A stretch of DNA of 9,156 nucleotides from JBFGCT01 sp041581055 (GCA_041581055.1 JBFGCT010000170.1:1-9156); one strand, 5' to 3'. Shown: positions 1 to 5,412, counted from the stretch's first letter. The notes: a model not told the origin generated them from the sequence alone. Program-made: numbers and translations.

Positions 1-11
1 CACCGGCCTGC

Positions 12-17
12 CACGAT
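12..17 (+). promoter_or_regulatory. Candidate leaderless -10 element (CACGAT)
   Basis: The hexamer CACGAT matches TAnnnT except at the first base. It lies exactly 6 nt before the ATG at 24, which would put transcription start on the A of the start codon. The same geometry occurs before three other genes in this window. The window starts too close upstream to look for a -35 element. Confidence 0.3.
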
Positions 18-23
18 GTGCCG

Positions 24-932
24 ATGAGCTTCGACACGCCGATCACGATCTCGGGCCCGCTGCGGGCGCCGGCCCAGATGCTCGCCGAGCAGGAGTACGG
101 CGGGCACGCCAGCGTGCACGACGACGAGACCGCCGAGAAGCTCGGCCTGGCCGGCGCCCCGATCGAGGGGCCGACGCACTTCAGCCAGGTCGACCCGCTC
201 GCCGTGCGGATCTGGGGGCGGCGCTGGTTCGAGGACGGCTGCGTCAGCGCCCACTTCCAGAACATGGTCGTCGAGGGCGAGGAGGTGCAGGCGTCGCTGA
301 CGACCACCCCGACATCGCCCACCGAGGCCAGGATGGAGGCGCACAAGGCCGACGGCACGCCGGTGATGACCGGCACGGCGACCGTCGGCCTCACCGAGCC
401 GACCGAGCTCGACGAGCGGCGGCTGCGGGGGTCGGGTGACCCCGGCGAGCTGTTCATCGTCGATCAGCTCTACGTCGGGATGGCGCCGGATCCGGTCGAG
501 GTGACGATGGGCTTCGACGAGCACAACGGGATGCTGTACCCGTTCACGCTGGACCAGAAGCTGGGCAAGATCACCGAGCGCTCGACCTGGTACGACGCCG
601 ACGGCGACAGCCCGTGGGGCGCACCCGTCGTGCCGACCGAGATGCTCAGCGTCCTGACCCACAAGGAGGGCGTCCACTTCCCGGTGCGCGGGCCGGCGGT
701 CGGGTTGTTCATCGACCTCGAGGTGCGCTACGTCGAGGGCCCCGTCTTCGTCGGTCGGAGCTACCGCGTCGAGCACGAGCTGGTCGGCGTCGGGCAGAGC
801 CGGCGGGTGGAGTCGTACTGGACCGAGTCGAAGGTGACCGACGTCGAGTCGGGCCGCCACGCGGCGACCGTGCTCCTGCACCAGGGCGTGTTCAAGGCGT
901 CGTTCGCCGACTATCCGCCCGACAAGCTGTGA
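24..932 (+). CDS. MaoC-like double hotdog-fold protein, about 302 aa
   Basis: The protein looks like an acyl-thioester enzyme of the MaoC / hotdog superfamily. Residues about 26-50 contain an H-x-S-V-H-D-D-E-T-A stretch followed by G-x-A-G-A-P-I-E-G-P, which resembles the hydratase-like 'HxDxxxA...G...PI..G' region. A second hotdog-like half covers about 150-300 (P-T-E-M-L-S-V-L then a G-P-x-F-V-G-R-S-Y-R strand region). The textbook D-x-x-P-x-H hydratase-2 dyad is not clearly complete, so activity is uncertain; it may be a dehydratase, a thioesterase-like protein or a non-catalytic relative. The ATG at 24 is chosen over GTG at 18 because a -10-like hexamer CACGAT ends exactly 6 nt before it and no Shine-Dalgarno is present. 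The reading frame stays open to the window edge, so a longer, truncated version cannot be excluded. It converges on the oxidoreductase gene 22 bp downstream. Confidence 0.8.
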   Translation: MSFDTPITISGPLRAPAQMLAEQEYGGHASVHDDETAEKLGLAGAPIEGPTHFSQVDPLAVRIWGRRWFEDGCVSAHFQNMVVEGEEVQASLTTTPTSPTEARMEAHKADGTPVMTGTATVGLTEPTELDERRLRGSGDPGELFIVDQLYVGMAPDPVEVTMGFDEHNGMLYPFTLDQKLGKITERSTWYDADGDSPWGAPVVPTEMLSVLTHKEGVHFPVRGPAVGLFIDLEVRYVEGPVFVGRSYRVEHELVGVGQSRRVESYWTESKVTDVESGRHAATVLLHQGVFKASFADYPPDKL

Positions 933-938
933 CGCCCG

Positions 939-953
939 CGTCGGACACCGACG
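939..953. terminator. Perfect hairpin between convergent genes, likely bidirectional terminator
   Basis: CGTCGG and CCGACG form a perfect 6-bp GC-rich stem around an ACA loop. The hairpin sits inside the 22-bp gap between two convergent stop codons (932 and 955), so it would lie at the 3' end of both transcripts. There is no U-tract on either side, which is common for actinobacterial hairpins; its action as a terminator is inferred from position and symmetry. Confidence 0.5.
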
Positions 954-954
954 A

Positions 955-1986
955 TCACGGGTCGCGCTCGTCGGGGTAGACGACGCCGATCTGGCGGCGG
1001 ATCTCGTCCAGCAGCTCCATGTTGGCGATCGAGGTCGCCCACGGCAGCACGTCGCTCTCCAGGTGGCCGCCGCGGATGCGTCGCATCACGTGGTCGGCCT
1101 CGTGGGCCAGCCCGGCGTTGGGGATCTCGACCCGCTGGGTGACACCCCCGCTGGTGATCGTGAACGCGCGGGCGTGCCAGAACCGCGGCTCGATGACGAT
1201 CGAGCCCTCGGTACCGACGACGCGGGCGTCGAGCGAGCTGAGCCCGTCGATCGTCGAGTGGAACGTGGCCAGCGCGCCCGAGGGGAACGTGAGGACGCCG
1301 CCGACCAGCGCGTCGACACCCCGGTCGGTGAGCCGGCCGAACGCGTTCACCTCGTCGGGCTCGCCGAGCAGGAAGCGGGCGATCGACAACGGGTAGATCC
1401 CGAGGTCGAGCAGCGCGCCGCCGGCGAGCTCCGGGCGGCGGTGGCGGGCGTCGTCGGCGAGGATCGGGATGCCGAAGTTGGCGTCGACGACCAGCACCCG
1501 GCCGATGTCGCCGGCGTCGACCCGCCGCTTGACCTCGACCACCGCCGGGATGAACCACGTCCACATCGCCTCCATCAGGAAGCGCCGGTTGGCGGTCGCG
1601 GCGGCGACCATCGCGCGGGCCTGGCCTGCGTTGAGCGCGAACGCCTTCTCGCACAGGACGTGGCGCCCGGCGTTCAGGCTGGCGACCGTCATGTCGTGGT
1701 GCAGGTTGTGTGGCGAGCCGACATAGACGATGTCGACGTCGTCGTCGGCGAACAGCGCCTCGTAACTGCCGTGGGCGTGCGCGATCCCGAACCGGCCGGC
1801 GAACTCGTCGGCCGCGTCCCGCGTCCGCGACCCGACGGCGACGACCTCGGCGTCGGGCAGCGTGCCCAGCGCCTCGGCCATCCGGGTGGCGATCCCCCCG
1901 GTCGAGGCGATGCCCCACCGGAGCGGGGCGGGCCCTGCGGTGTCGCTGGCGTCGATGGCGTCGGTGGCGTCGGCGGCGTCGGTCAC
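955..1986 (-). CDS. Gfo/Idh/MocA-family NAD(P)-dependent oxidoreductase, 343 aa
   Basis: This is a predicted cytosolic sugar- or diol-type dehydrogenase. The N-terminal Rossmann fold starts at about residue 23 with W-G-I-A-S-T-G-G-I-A. A D-I-V-Y-V-G-S-P-H-N-L-H segment (85-96) follows, then the C-E-K-A motif at 112-115 in place of the usual E-K-P, with the active-site lysine K114 kept. The C-terminal domain carries A-L-L-D-L-G-I-Y-P-L at 191-200. The spacing of K114, D194 and Y198 mirrors the Lys97/Asp176/Tyr180 set of mammalian dihydrodiol dehydrogenase, so it may be nearest that subgroup; the substrate is unknown. The GTG start is supported by a TACGGT box exactly 6 nt upstream and no Shine-Dalgarno. 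Residues 2-16 are a low-complexity Asp/Ala tail coded by a 9-bp repeat. The membrane-protein gene lies 27 bp upstream on the same strand. Confidence 0.9.
   Translation of the reverse strand: MTDAADATDAIDASDTAGPAPLRWGIASTGGIATRMAEALGTLPDAEVVAVGSRTRDAADEFAGRFGIAHAHGSYEALFADDDVDIVYVGSPHNLHHDMTVASLNAGRHVLCEKAFALNAGQARAMVAAATANRRFLMEAMWTWFIPAVVEVKRRVDAGDIGRVLVVDANFGIPILADDARHRRPELAGGALLDLGIYPLSIARFLLGEPDEVNAFGRLTDRGVDALVGGVLTFPSGALATFHSTIDGLSSLDARVVGTEGSIVIEPRFWHARAFTITSGGVTQRVEIPNAGLAHEADHVMRRIRGGHLESDVLPWATSIANMELLDEIRRQIGVVYPDERDP
1940..1984. repeat. Five-unit 9-bp tandem repeat in the oxidoreductase N-terminus
   Basis: Five consecutive 9-bp units of the form G(C/T)GTCGNNN run up to the start codon of the oxidoreductase. 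Read on the minus strand they encode repeated x-D-A triplets in an acidic tail ahead of the Rossmann fold. Units differ at one to three positions. Confidence 0.65.
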
Positions 1987-1992
1987 GGCAGA

Positions 1993-1998
1993 ACCGTA
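1993..1998 (-). promoter_or_regulatory. Leaderless -10 element (TACGGT) for the oxidoreductase
   Basis: On the minus strand TACGGT fits TAnnnT fully and is followed by exactly 6 nt (TCTGCC) and then the GTG start. That spacing places transcription start at the first base of the start codon. It also means the oxidoreductase could be transcribed separately from the membrane-protein gene just upstream. No clear -35 was seen. Confidence 0.45.
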
Positions 1999-2013
1999 GG
2001 CGAACGGCGCTGA

Positions 2014-2196
2014 TCAGTGAAGCGTGCGCGCGCCGTACCAGGCGAGCACCAGCGCGCCGACCCCGAGGACGAACAACACCAGCGCCCGCTCCCTCCGGAC
2101 CGCCCAGGCGAGCGCGGCGATGATCACGATCGTGACCGCGACCTGGACGGCGACACCGCCGTCGGTGCGCGGCGACCAGAGCTCGCCGAGGTTCAC
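2014..2196 (-). CDS. Small two-helix membrane protein, 60 aa, unknown function
   Basis: I do not recognise a family. The product has a short polar N-terminus (V-N-L-G-E-L-W-S-P-R), a first hydrophobic helix at about 15-33 (V-A-V-Q-V-A-V-T-I-V-I-I-A-A-L), a basic turn R-R-E-R at 34-37, and a second helix at about 38-53, ending R-T-L-H. A positive hairpin between two helices suggests a turn on the cytoplasmic side. Almost every codon ends in G or C (only two exceptions by my reading), which in such GC-rich DNA supports real coding. The GTG start has AAGG 7 nt upstream and overlaps the TGA of an open frame upstream on the same strand (GTGA), a pattern typical of translational coupling. The gene lies just behind the oxidoreductase and may be co-transcribed with it. 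Confidence 0.6.
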   Translation of the reverse strand: MNLGELWSPRTDGGVAVQVAVTIVIIAALAWAVRRERALVLFVLGVGALVLAWYGARTLH

Positions 2197-2305
2197 CGAG
2201 GGGCCTTGCGGAACCGGCGAACGAAGGCCGGGGCGTCGAACATCGGCTCCAGCCAACCACGACGACGCGGCGACCAGGTCGCGGGAGCCTGCGACACCCC
2301 CTCGG

Positions 2306-2311
2306 TACTGT
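2306..2311 (+). promoter_or_regulatory. Candidate -10 element (TACTGT) for the SSB-like gene
   Basis: TACTGT fits TAnnnT and would start a transcript near 2318, giving a leader of about 55 nt that holds two alternative hairpins. No convincing -35 hexamer is seen at the normal distance, so the call rests on the -10 alone. Confidence 0.3.
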
Positions 2312-2335
2312 CCGCCGCACCGACTCCTCCCACCG

Positions 2336-2364
2336 CGTGGCGATGCCACGACCCCCGATCGTGG
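2336..2364 (+). promoter_or_regulatory. Leader with two mutually exclusive hairpins before the SSB-like gene
   Basis: Hairpin 1 pairs CGTGGC (2336-2341) with GCCACG (2345-2350) around a GAT loop. Hairpin 2 pairs CCACGA (2346-2351) with TCGTGG (2359-2364) around a 7-nt loop. Both are perfect 6-bp stems and both need the segment 2346-2350, so only one can form. Hairpin 2 covers the first two G of the GGGAG ribosome site at 2363-2367, so it could lower translation, while hairpin 1 frees it. Function is inferred; the pairing is directly visible. Hairpin 1 could also be a DNA operator, as it is a 15-bp palindrome. Confidence 0.4.
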
Positions 2365-2367
2365 GAG
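2363..2367 (+). promoter_or_regulatory. Ribosome binding site that fixes the SSB-like start
   Basis: GGGAG lies 6 nt before the ATG at 2374. It is one of only two strong Shine-Dalgarno sequences in the window, and it sets the start inside an open frame that extends far upstream. Confidence 0.7.
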
Positions 2368-2373
2368 CACAAC

Positions 2374-2745
2374 ATGGACACCCCGAACGTCCGCAACAAC
2401 CTCGTCGTCCTGCGCGGCGCGCTGACCAGCGAGCCGACACGGCGCGAGCTGCCGTCGGGCGCCGTCGTCGCCCAATTCGACATCACCACCCCGCTGGCAC
2501 CGCCCGAGAAGCCGTCGAACGTCTCGGTGCCGGTGAGCTGGCCCGACCCGCCGCCCGCCGCGGCCCGCTGGCTCCAGCCCGGTGAGGCCTACGTCGTCAT
2601 CGGCGCGGTCCGCCGCCGCTTCTTCCGCGTCGACGGGGCCACCCAGAGCCGGACCGAGGTCGTCGCCGACCACGTGATCCCGGCCCGGCGGGTCAAGACC
2701 GCCCAGCGGGCGATCGACGCGGCCGTCGCCTCGCTGTCGCCGTAG
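2374..2745 (+). CDS. Short SSB-like OB-fold single-stranded DNA-binding protein, 123 aa
   Basis: The N-terminus N-N-L-V-V-L-R-G-A-L-T-S-E-P (8-21), then L-P-S-G-A-V-V-A-Q-F-D-I-T-T (26-39), and P-V-S-W (53-56) follow the strand pattern of bacterial SSB proteins, where 'G.L..dPe.r.t..G..v..f.lat' is followed by a conserved W-x-V region. A further strand G-E-A-Y-V-V-I-G-A-V-R-R-R-F-F-R-V-D-G (70-88) fits the OB-fold 'kGd.v.V.G.l..r.w' region. It is shorter than housekeeping SSB and lacks both the Gly-rich linker and the acidic D-D-x-I-P-F tip that recruits partner proteins; it ends A-S-L-S-P. It is therefore more likely an accessory or paralogous SSB than the main replication SSB. It converges on the DUF1015 gene 29 bp downstream. 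Confidence 0.75.
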   Translation: MDTPNVRNNLVVLRGALTSEPTRRELPSGAVVAQFDITTPLAPPEKPSNVSVPVSWPDPPPAAARWLQPGEAYVVIGAVRRRFFRVDGATQSRTEVVADHVIPARRVKTAQRAIDAAVASLSP

Positions 2746-2750
2746 GCGGC
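2736..2750 (+). terminator. Weak hairpin over the SSB-like gene stop codon
   Basis: GTCGCC and GGCGGC pair around a GTA loop with one G-U pair, overlapping the TAG stop. No U-tract follows. It is the only stem I can find near the convergent ends of the SSB-like and DUF1015 genes, so a terminator role is tentative. Confidence 0.2.
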
Positions 2751-2774
2751 GTCCGTCGGCGAGCGTCAGCCGGC

Positions 2775-3953
2775 TCAGGCCAGCGGTCGCACGACCAGGC
2801 CGGTGCGCAGCTTGGGGGTGAAGAACGTCGACTTCGGCGGCATCAGCAGCCCCTCGCGGGCGGTGCGCTCGATCTCGGCCACGCTGACCGGGCGGATCAG
2901 GACGCCGGCCGCCGCCGCGCCCGACGTCACGGCGGCGACCACGTGCTCGACCCCGTGCTGATAGGTGACCGAGTGCGGCGTGTCGGCCAGGACGTGCTCG
3001 AGCCACAGCCCGTCGAGTGCGCGCACGCCGTCGAAGGCGCCGTCGCGTGGCGTCAGCCACTCGGCCGAGCCCGGCGGGCCGACGAGGCAGAGCGCGCCGC
3101 GCTCGTTCATCTCGGCCAACGTCTCCGCCGACGGCGACGGCGCCGGGCTGCGCTCGAACGCCCGGTCGAGGGCGGCCACCAGGTCGTCGTAGGCGACGTC
3201 GGTGTACAGCCGGTGGATCGCCTCGACGCTGAGCTGGTCGGCGACCAACTCGCTGATGAAGGCCAGCGTGTCCTCGGCGGGCGAGGAGCGGTCGCCGGCG
3301 GCGCGCCGCTCGTCCCGGTAGGTGCGGGCGATGCCGTAGCGGTGGTGCCCGTCGGCGATCAGCACGTCGTCGGCGCCGACCTTCTCGGCGATCGCCGCGA
3401 TGCGCGCCGGGTCCGACACCCGCTCGACCGCGTGCTCGACCCCGTCGACCGTCACCGACGCGATCGGCTCGCCGGGCGCCGTGAGCAGCTCGGTCAGGCC
3501 GTCGGCCAGCGACAGCGCCCAGATCGGCGACATGTTGGCGCCGGTCGCCCGCGTCAGGTCGAGCCGGTCGGTCGACGCCTTGGGCGTCACCCGCTCGTGC
3601 GGCAGCACCCCGCCCGCGCCCTCGTCGACCACTTCGAGCCCGCCCAGCACCCCGACGATGTCGCGCGCCGTGCCCGTCGAGTCGGTGAACCTCATCCGGT
3701 ACAGCGTGAACGTGTCACCGTCGTCGTACCGCATGATCCCGGCGTCGATCCACTCCCGCAGCGTGGCCGCCGCCCGCTCGTAGCGCTGCGGCCCCTCGGA
3801 CTCCCGCGGCACGTCGACATGGGTGATGTTGAACGCCGCCGCGCCGAGCGCGTCGAGGTCGTCGGCGGAGAGCACGTCGTACGGCGGGGCGACCAGGTCG
3901 TCGAGCTCCGGGTCGCGATAGCGCAGCGCGGGGAACGGGGTGAAGCGGGGCAC
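2775..3953 (-). CDS. DUF1015 family protein, 392 aa, function uncertain
   Basis: The N-terminus V-P-R-F-T-P-F-P-A-L-R-Y is followed by V-A-P-P-Y-D-V-L at 21-28, the family's opening signature. Next come L-P-H-E-R-V-T (117-123), A-T-G-A-N-M-S-P-I-W-A-L (136-147) and the hallmark I-A-D-G-H-H-R-Y at 199-206. Length is normal for DUF1015 (PF06245 / COG4198 from memory). No reaction can be stated from sequence; the conserved His-His-Arg-Tyr and acidic residues suggest an enzyme. The frame runs far upstream, but GTG at 3953 is chosen because homologues begin right at this P-R-F-x-P-F motif and a CATCCT box ends exactly 6 nt before it; ATG at 3983 is the alternative. The gene is divergent from the HAD phosphatase, sharing a 49-bp promoter region with a perfect inverted repeat. 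Confidence 0.85.
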   Translation of the reverse strand: MPRFTPFPALRYRDPELDDLVAPPYDVLSADDLDALGAAAFNITHVDVPRESEGPQRYERAAATLREWIDAGIMRYDDGDTFTLYRMRFTDSTGTARDIVGVLGGLEVVDEGAGGVLPHERVTPKASTDRLDLTRATGANMSPIWALSLADGLTELLTAPGEPIASVTVDGVEHAVERVSDPARIAAIAEKVGADDVLIADGHHRYGIARTYRDERRAAGDRSSPAEDTLAFISELVADQLSVEAIHRLYTDVAYDDLVAALDRAFERSPAPSPSAETLAEMNERGALCLVGPPGSAEWLTPRDGAFDGVRALDGLWLEHVLADTPHSVTYQHGVEHVVAAVTSGAAAAGVLIRPVSVAEIERTAREGLLMPPKSTFFTPKLRTGLVVRPLA

Positions 3954-3958
3954 CGCCC

Positions 3959-3987
3959 CAGGATGCCACCTCGGGCGACGCATCCTG
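3959..3987. promoter_or_regulatory. Divergent control region with 8-bp inverted repeat
   Basis: CAGGATGC (3959-3966) and GCATCCTG (3980-3987) are a perfect inverted repeat separated by 13 bp, in the 49-bp gap between the DUF1015 and HAD start codons. Each arm contains CATCCT, a near-match to the TAnnnT -10 element, pointing outward toward its own gene. The centres of the arms are about two helical turns apart, which would also suit a dimeric regulator. Whether it is an operator or paired promoters cannot be told from sequence alone. Confidence 0.45.
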
Positions 3988-4002
3988 CAACGATCGAGCG
4001 AC

Positions 4003-4860
4003 ATGCCAGCACCGACGACGCCCGCCGGCCCGAGCCTCCGGCCGGGGCGCGTCCGCACCGTGCTGTGCGACCTCGACGGTGTCGTCTGGCTCGCCCATCG
4101 GCCGATTCCCGGCGCCGTCGACGCGGTCGCCGACCTGCGGGCGAGCGGACGCCGGGTCATCTTCGTCACGAACAACTCCGCCCCCCGGGTCGCCGACCAC
4201 GAGGCGGCGCTGGCGGCGATCGGCGTCACCGCGGTCGGCGACGTCGTCACGTCGTCGCAAGCCGCGGCGTCGCTGCTCGCCGCCGGCGAGCGGGTGCTCG
4301 TGGCCGGAGGGCCAGGTGTGGTCGAGGCGGTCAGAGCGGCCGGCGCGCTCGCGATCCTGAACGACGGCGCCTCCGACCCGGGGCCCGTCGAATCGGTCGT
4401 CGTCGGCCTGCACCGCGACTTCGACTACCGCCGCCTGGCCGTCGCCGCGGCGGCGATCCACGGCGGGGCGCGGCTGATCGCCACCAACGACGACGCCACG
4501 TACCCCACGCCCCGCGGCCCCGAACCCGGCGGCGGGTCGATCGTCGCCGCCATCGCCACCGCCGGCGAGGTTCGGCCCGTCGTCGCCGGGAAGCCGCACG
4601 CGCCGATGGCCGGGCTGATCGGCCAAATGCTCTCGACCGACTCGATGGCGTTCGACCCGTCGACCGTCGTGATGGTGGGCGACCGCGCCGAGACCGATGG
4701 GCTGTTCGCCGCCGAGCTCGGTTGCCCCTTCGTCCTCGTCCGCTCCGGCGTCCTGCCGCCCGGCGACCCGCGCCCGACGCACCTCGACGTGGCGCTCGAT
4801 GTGGCCGACCTGGCCGGATTGGCCGCCCACCTCGGCGCTCCGCCGACGGTCCGCCGGTAG
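4003..4860 (+). CDS. HAD-IIA (NagD-like) sugar-phosphate phosphatase, 285 aa
   Basis: The protein is predicted to remove phosphate from a small cytosolic substrate. All HAD motifs are present: motif I D-L-D-G-V-V-W with nucleophile D23 and acid D25, motif II T-N-N-S at 56-59, motif III lysine in A-G-K-P-H (K197), and motif IV G-D-R-A-E-T-D (226-232). T-N-N-S and G-K-P are typical of subfamily IIA. Its place two genes before tlyA equals that of M. tuberculosis Rv1692, described as a glycerol-3-phosphate phosphatase in lipid recycling, so that role is a reasonable inference. A 17-residue Pro/Arg-rich extension precedes motif I. The ATG at 4003 is preferred to an upstream in-frame ATG at 3940, which would overlap the divergent gene. 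Its TAG stop is also part of the -10-like box of the next gene, 9 bp on. Confidence 0.88.
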   Translation: MPAPTTPAGPSLRPGRVRTVLCDLDGVVWLAHRPIPGAVDAVADLRASGRRVIFVTNNSAPRVADHEAALAAIGVTAVGDVVTSSQAAASLLAAGERVLVAGGPGVVEAVRAAGALAILNDGASDPGPVESVVVGLHRDFDYRRLAVAAAAIHGGARLIATNDDATYPTPRGPEPGGGSIVAAIATAGEVRPVVAGKPHAPMAGLIGQMLSTDSMAFDPSTVVMVGDRAETDGLFAAELGCPFVLVRSGVLPPGDPRPTHLDVALDVADLAGLAAHLGAPPTVRR

Positions 4861-4863
4861 CCT
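4858..4863 (+). promoter_or_regulatory. Leaderless -10 element (TAGCCT) overlapping a stop codon
   Basis: TAGCCT fits TAnnnT fully; its first three bases are the stop codon of the phosphatase gene. Exactly 6 nt (GCGGCC) separate it from the ATG at 4870, which has no Shine-Dalgarno. This would give the coiled-coil/PAKKT protein, and the genes behind it, a separate leaderless transcript inside the operon. Confidence 0.45.
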
Positions 4864-4869
4864 GCGGCC

Positions 4870-5412
4870 ATGGCGAAGACACCGCTTCAGAAGCTCCTCG
4901 ACTCCGGCGTCCAGTTCACCGAGATGACCCGGAAGCAGGCCGAGTCGGCGGTCAGACAGTTGGTCACCGCCGGCGAGGTCAACCGCAACGACGCCGAGGA
5001 GGCGGTCCAGGAACTGCTCAAGCGCGGCCGCGAGACGTCCGAGCGCATCGTCGACGCGATCCAGCGCGAGGTCGGCCGGCAGGTCGAATGGATGTCCGCG
5101 CGTTTCGACGAGCTCGAGCAGCAATTCGAGGAGTTGAGCCGCCGCCTGCGCTCGGCCGACGGCACACCCGCCGCGCCGGCGAAGAAGACCGCGGCCAAGA
5201 AGACGGCCGCCAAGAAGACGCCCGCCAAGAAGACGCCGGCAAAGAAGACGCCGGCGAAGAAGACAGCTGCCAAGAAGTCGCCGGCGAGGAAGACCGCCGC
5301 CAAGAAGTCGCCGGCGAGGAAGACCGCCGCCAAGAAGTCGCCGGCGAAGAAGACCGCGGCCAAGAAGTCGGCGACGAAGAAGCGCGCGACCGCTGGCGGC
5401 GCAGGCGACTGA
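4870..5412 (+). CDS. Coiled-coil protein with Lys/Ala/Pro repeat tail, phasin- or histone H1-like, 180 aa
   Basis: Residues 1-97 are charged and helical with no Cys: Q-K-L-L-D-S-G-V-Q-F-T-E-M-T opens, heptad-like helices span about 19-95, and the last helix (V-E-W-M-S-A-R-F-D-E-L-E-Q-Q-F-E-E-L) looks like a coiled coil suited to oligomerisation. Residues 103-172 are 14 uninterrupted pentapeptides of the type [PA]-A-[KR]-K-[TS], highly basic and disordered. Such tails occur in eukaryotic H1, mycobacterial HupB and HBHA, and PhaF-type phasins, which bind nucleic acid or polyanions. I infer DNA, RNA or granule binding; no exact function is known to me. It fills the slot of the short protein Rv1693 in M. 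tuberculosis and lies 5 bp before tlyA. The start has a TAGCCT box 6 nt upstream. Confidence 0.82.
   Translation: MAKTPLQKLLDSGVQFTEMTRKQAESAVRQLVTAGEVNRNDAEEAVQELLKRGRETSERIVDAIQREVGRQVEWMSARFDELEQQFEELSRRLRSADGTPAAPAKKTAAKKTAAKKTPAKKTPAKKTPAKKTAAKKSPARKTAAKKSPARKTAAKKSPAKKTAAKKSATKKRATAGGAGD
5176..5385 (+). repeat. Fourteen 15-bp repeats coding the PAKKT tail
   Basis: Fourteen units of 15 bp encode the pentapeptide tail. Within them, 5281-5310 and 5311-5340 are identical 30-bp units, and 5341-5370 is a third copy with two changes; the identity also reaches back to 5271. Synonymous variation in the first units and near-identity in the later ones suggests recent expansion toward the 3' end. 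Confidence 0.9.

Noticed and set aside
911..2440. A 509-codon open frame on the minus strand
   Set aside because: It is a shifted frame over the oxidoreductase, almost all Arg/Ala/Pro/Gly with no family motif, and overlaps the well-supported gene fully.
5176..5385. Repeat array as a CRISPR or other non-coding repeat
   Set aside because: The 15-bp units are contiguous, without spacers, in frame and encode a regular pentapeptide in a strongly supported gene.
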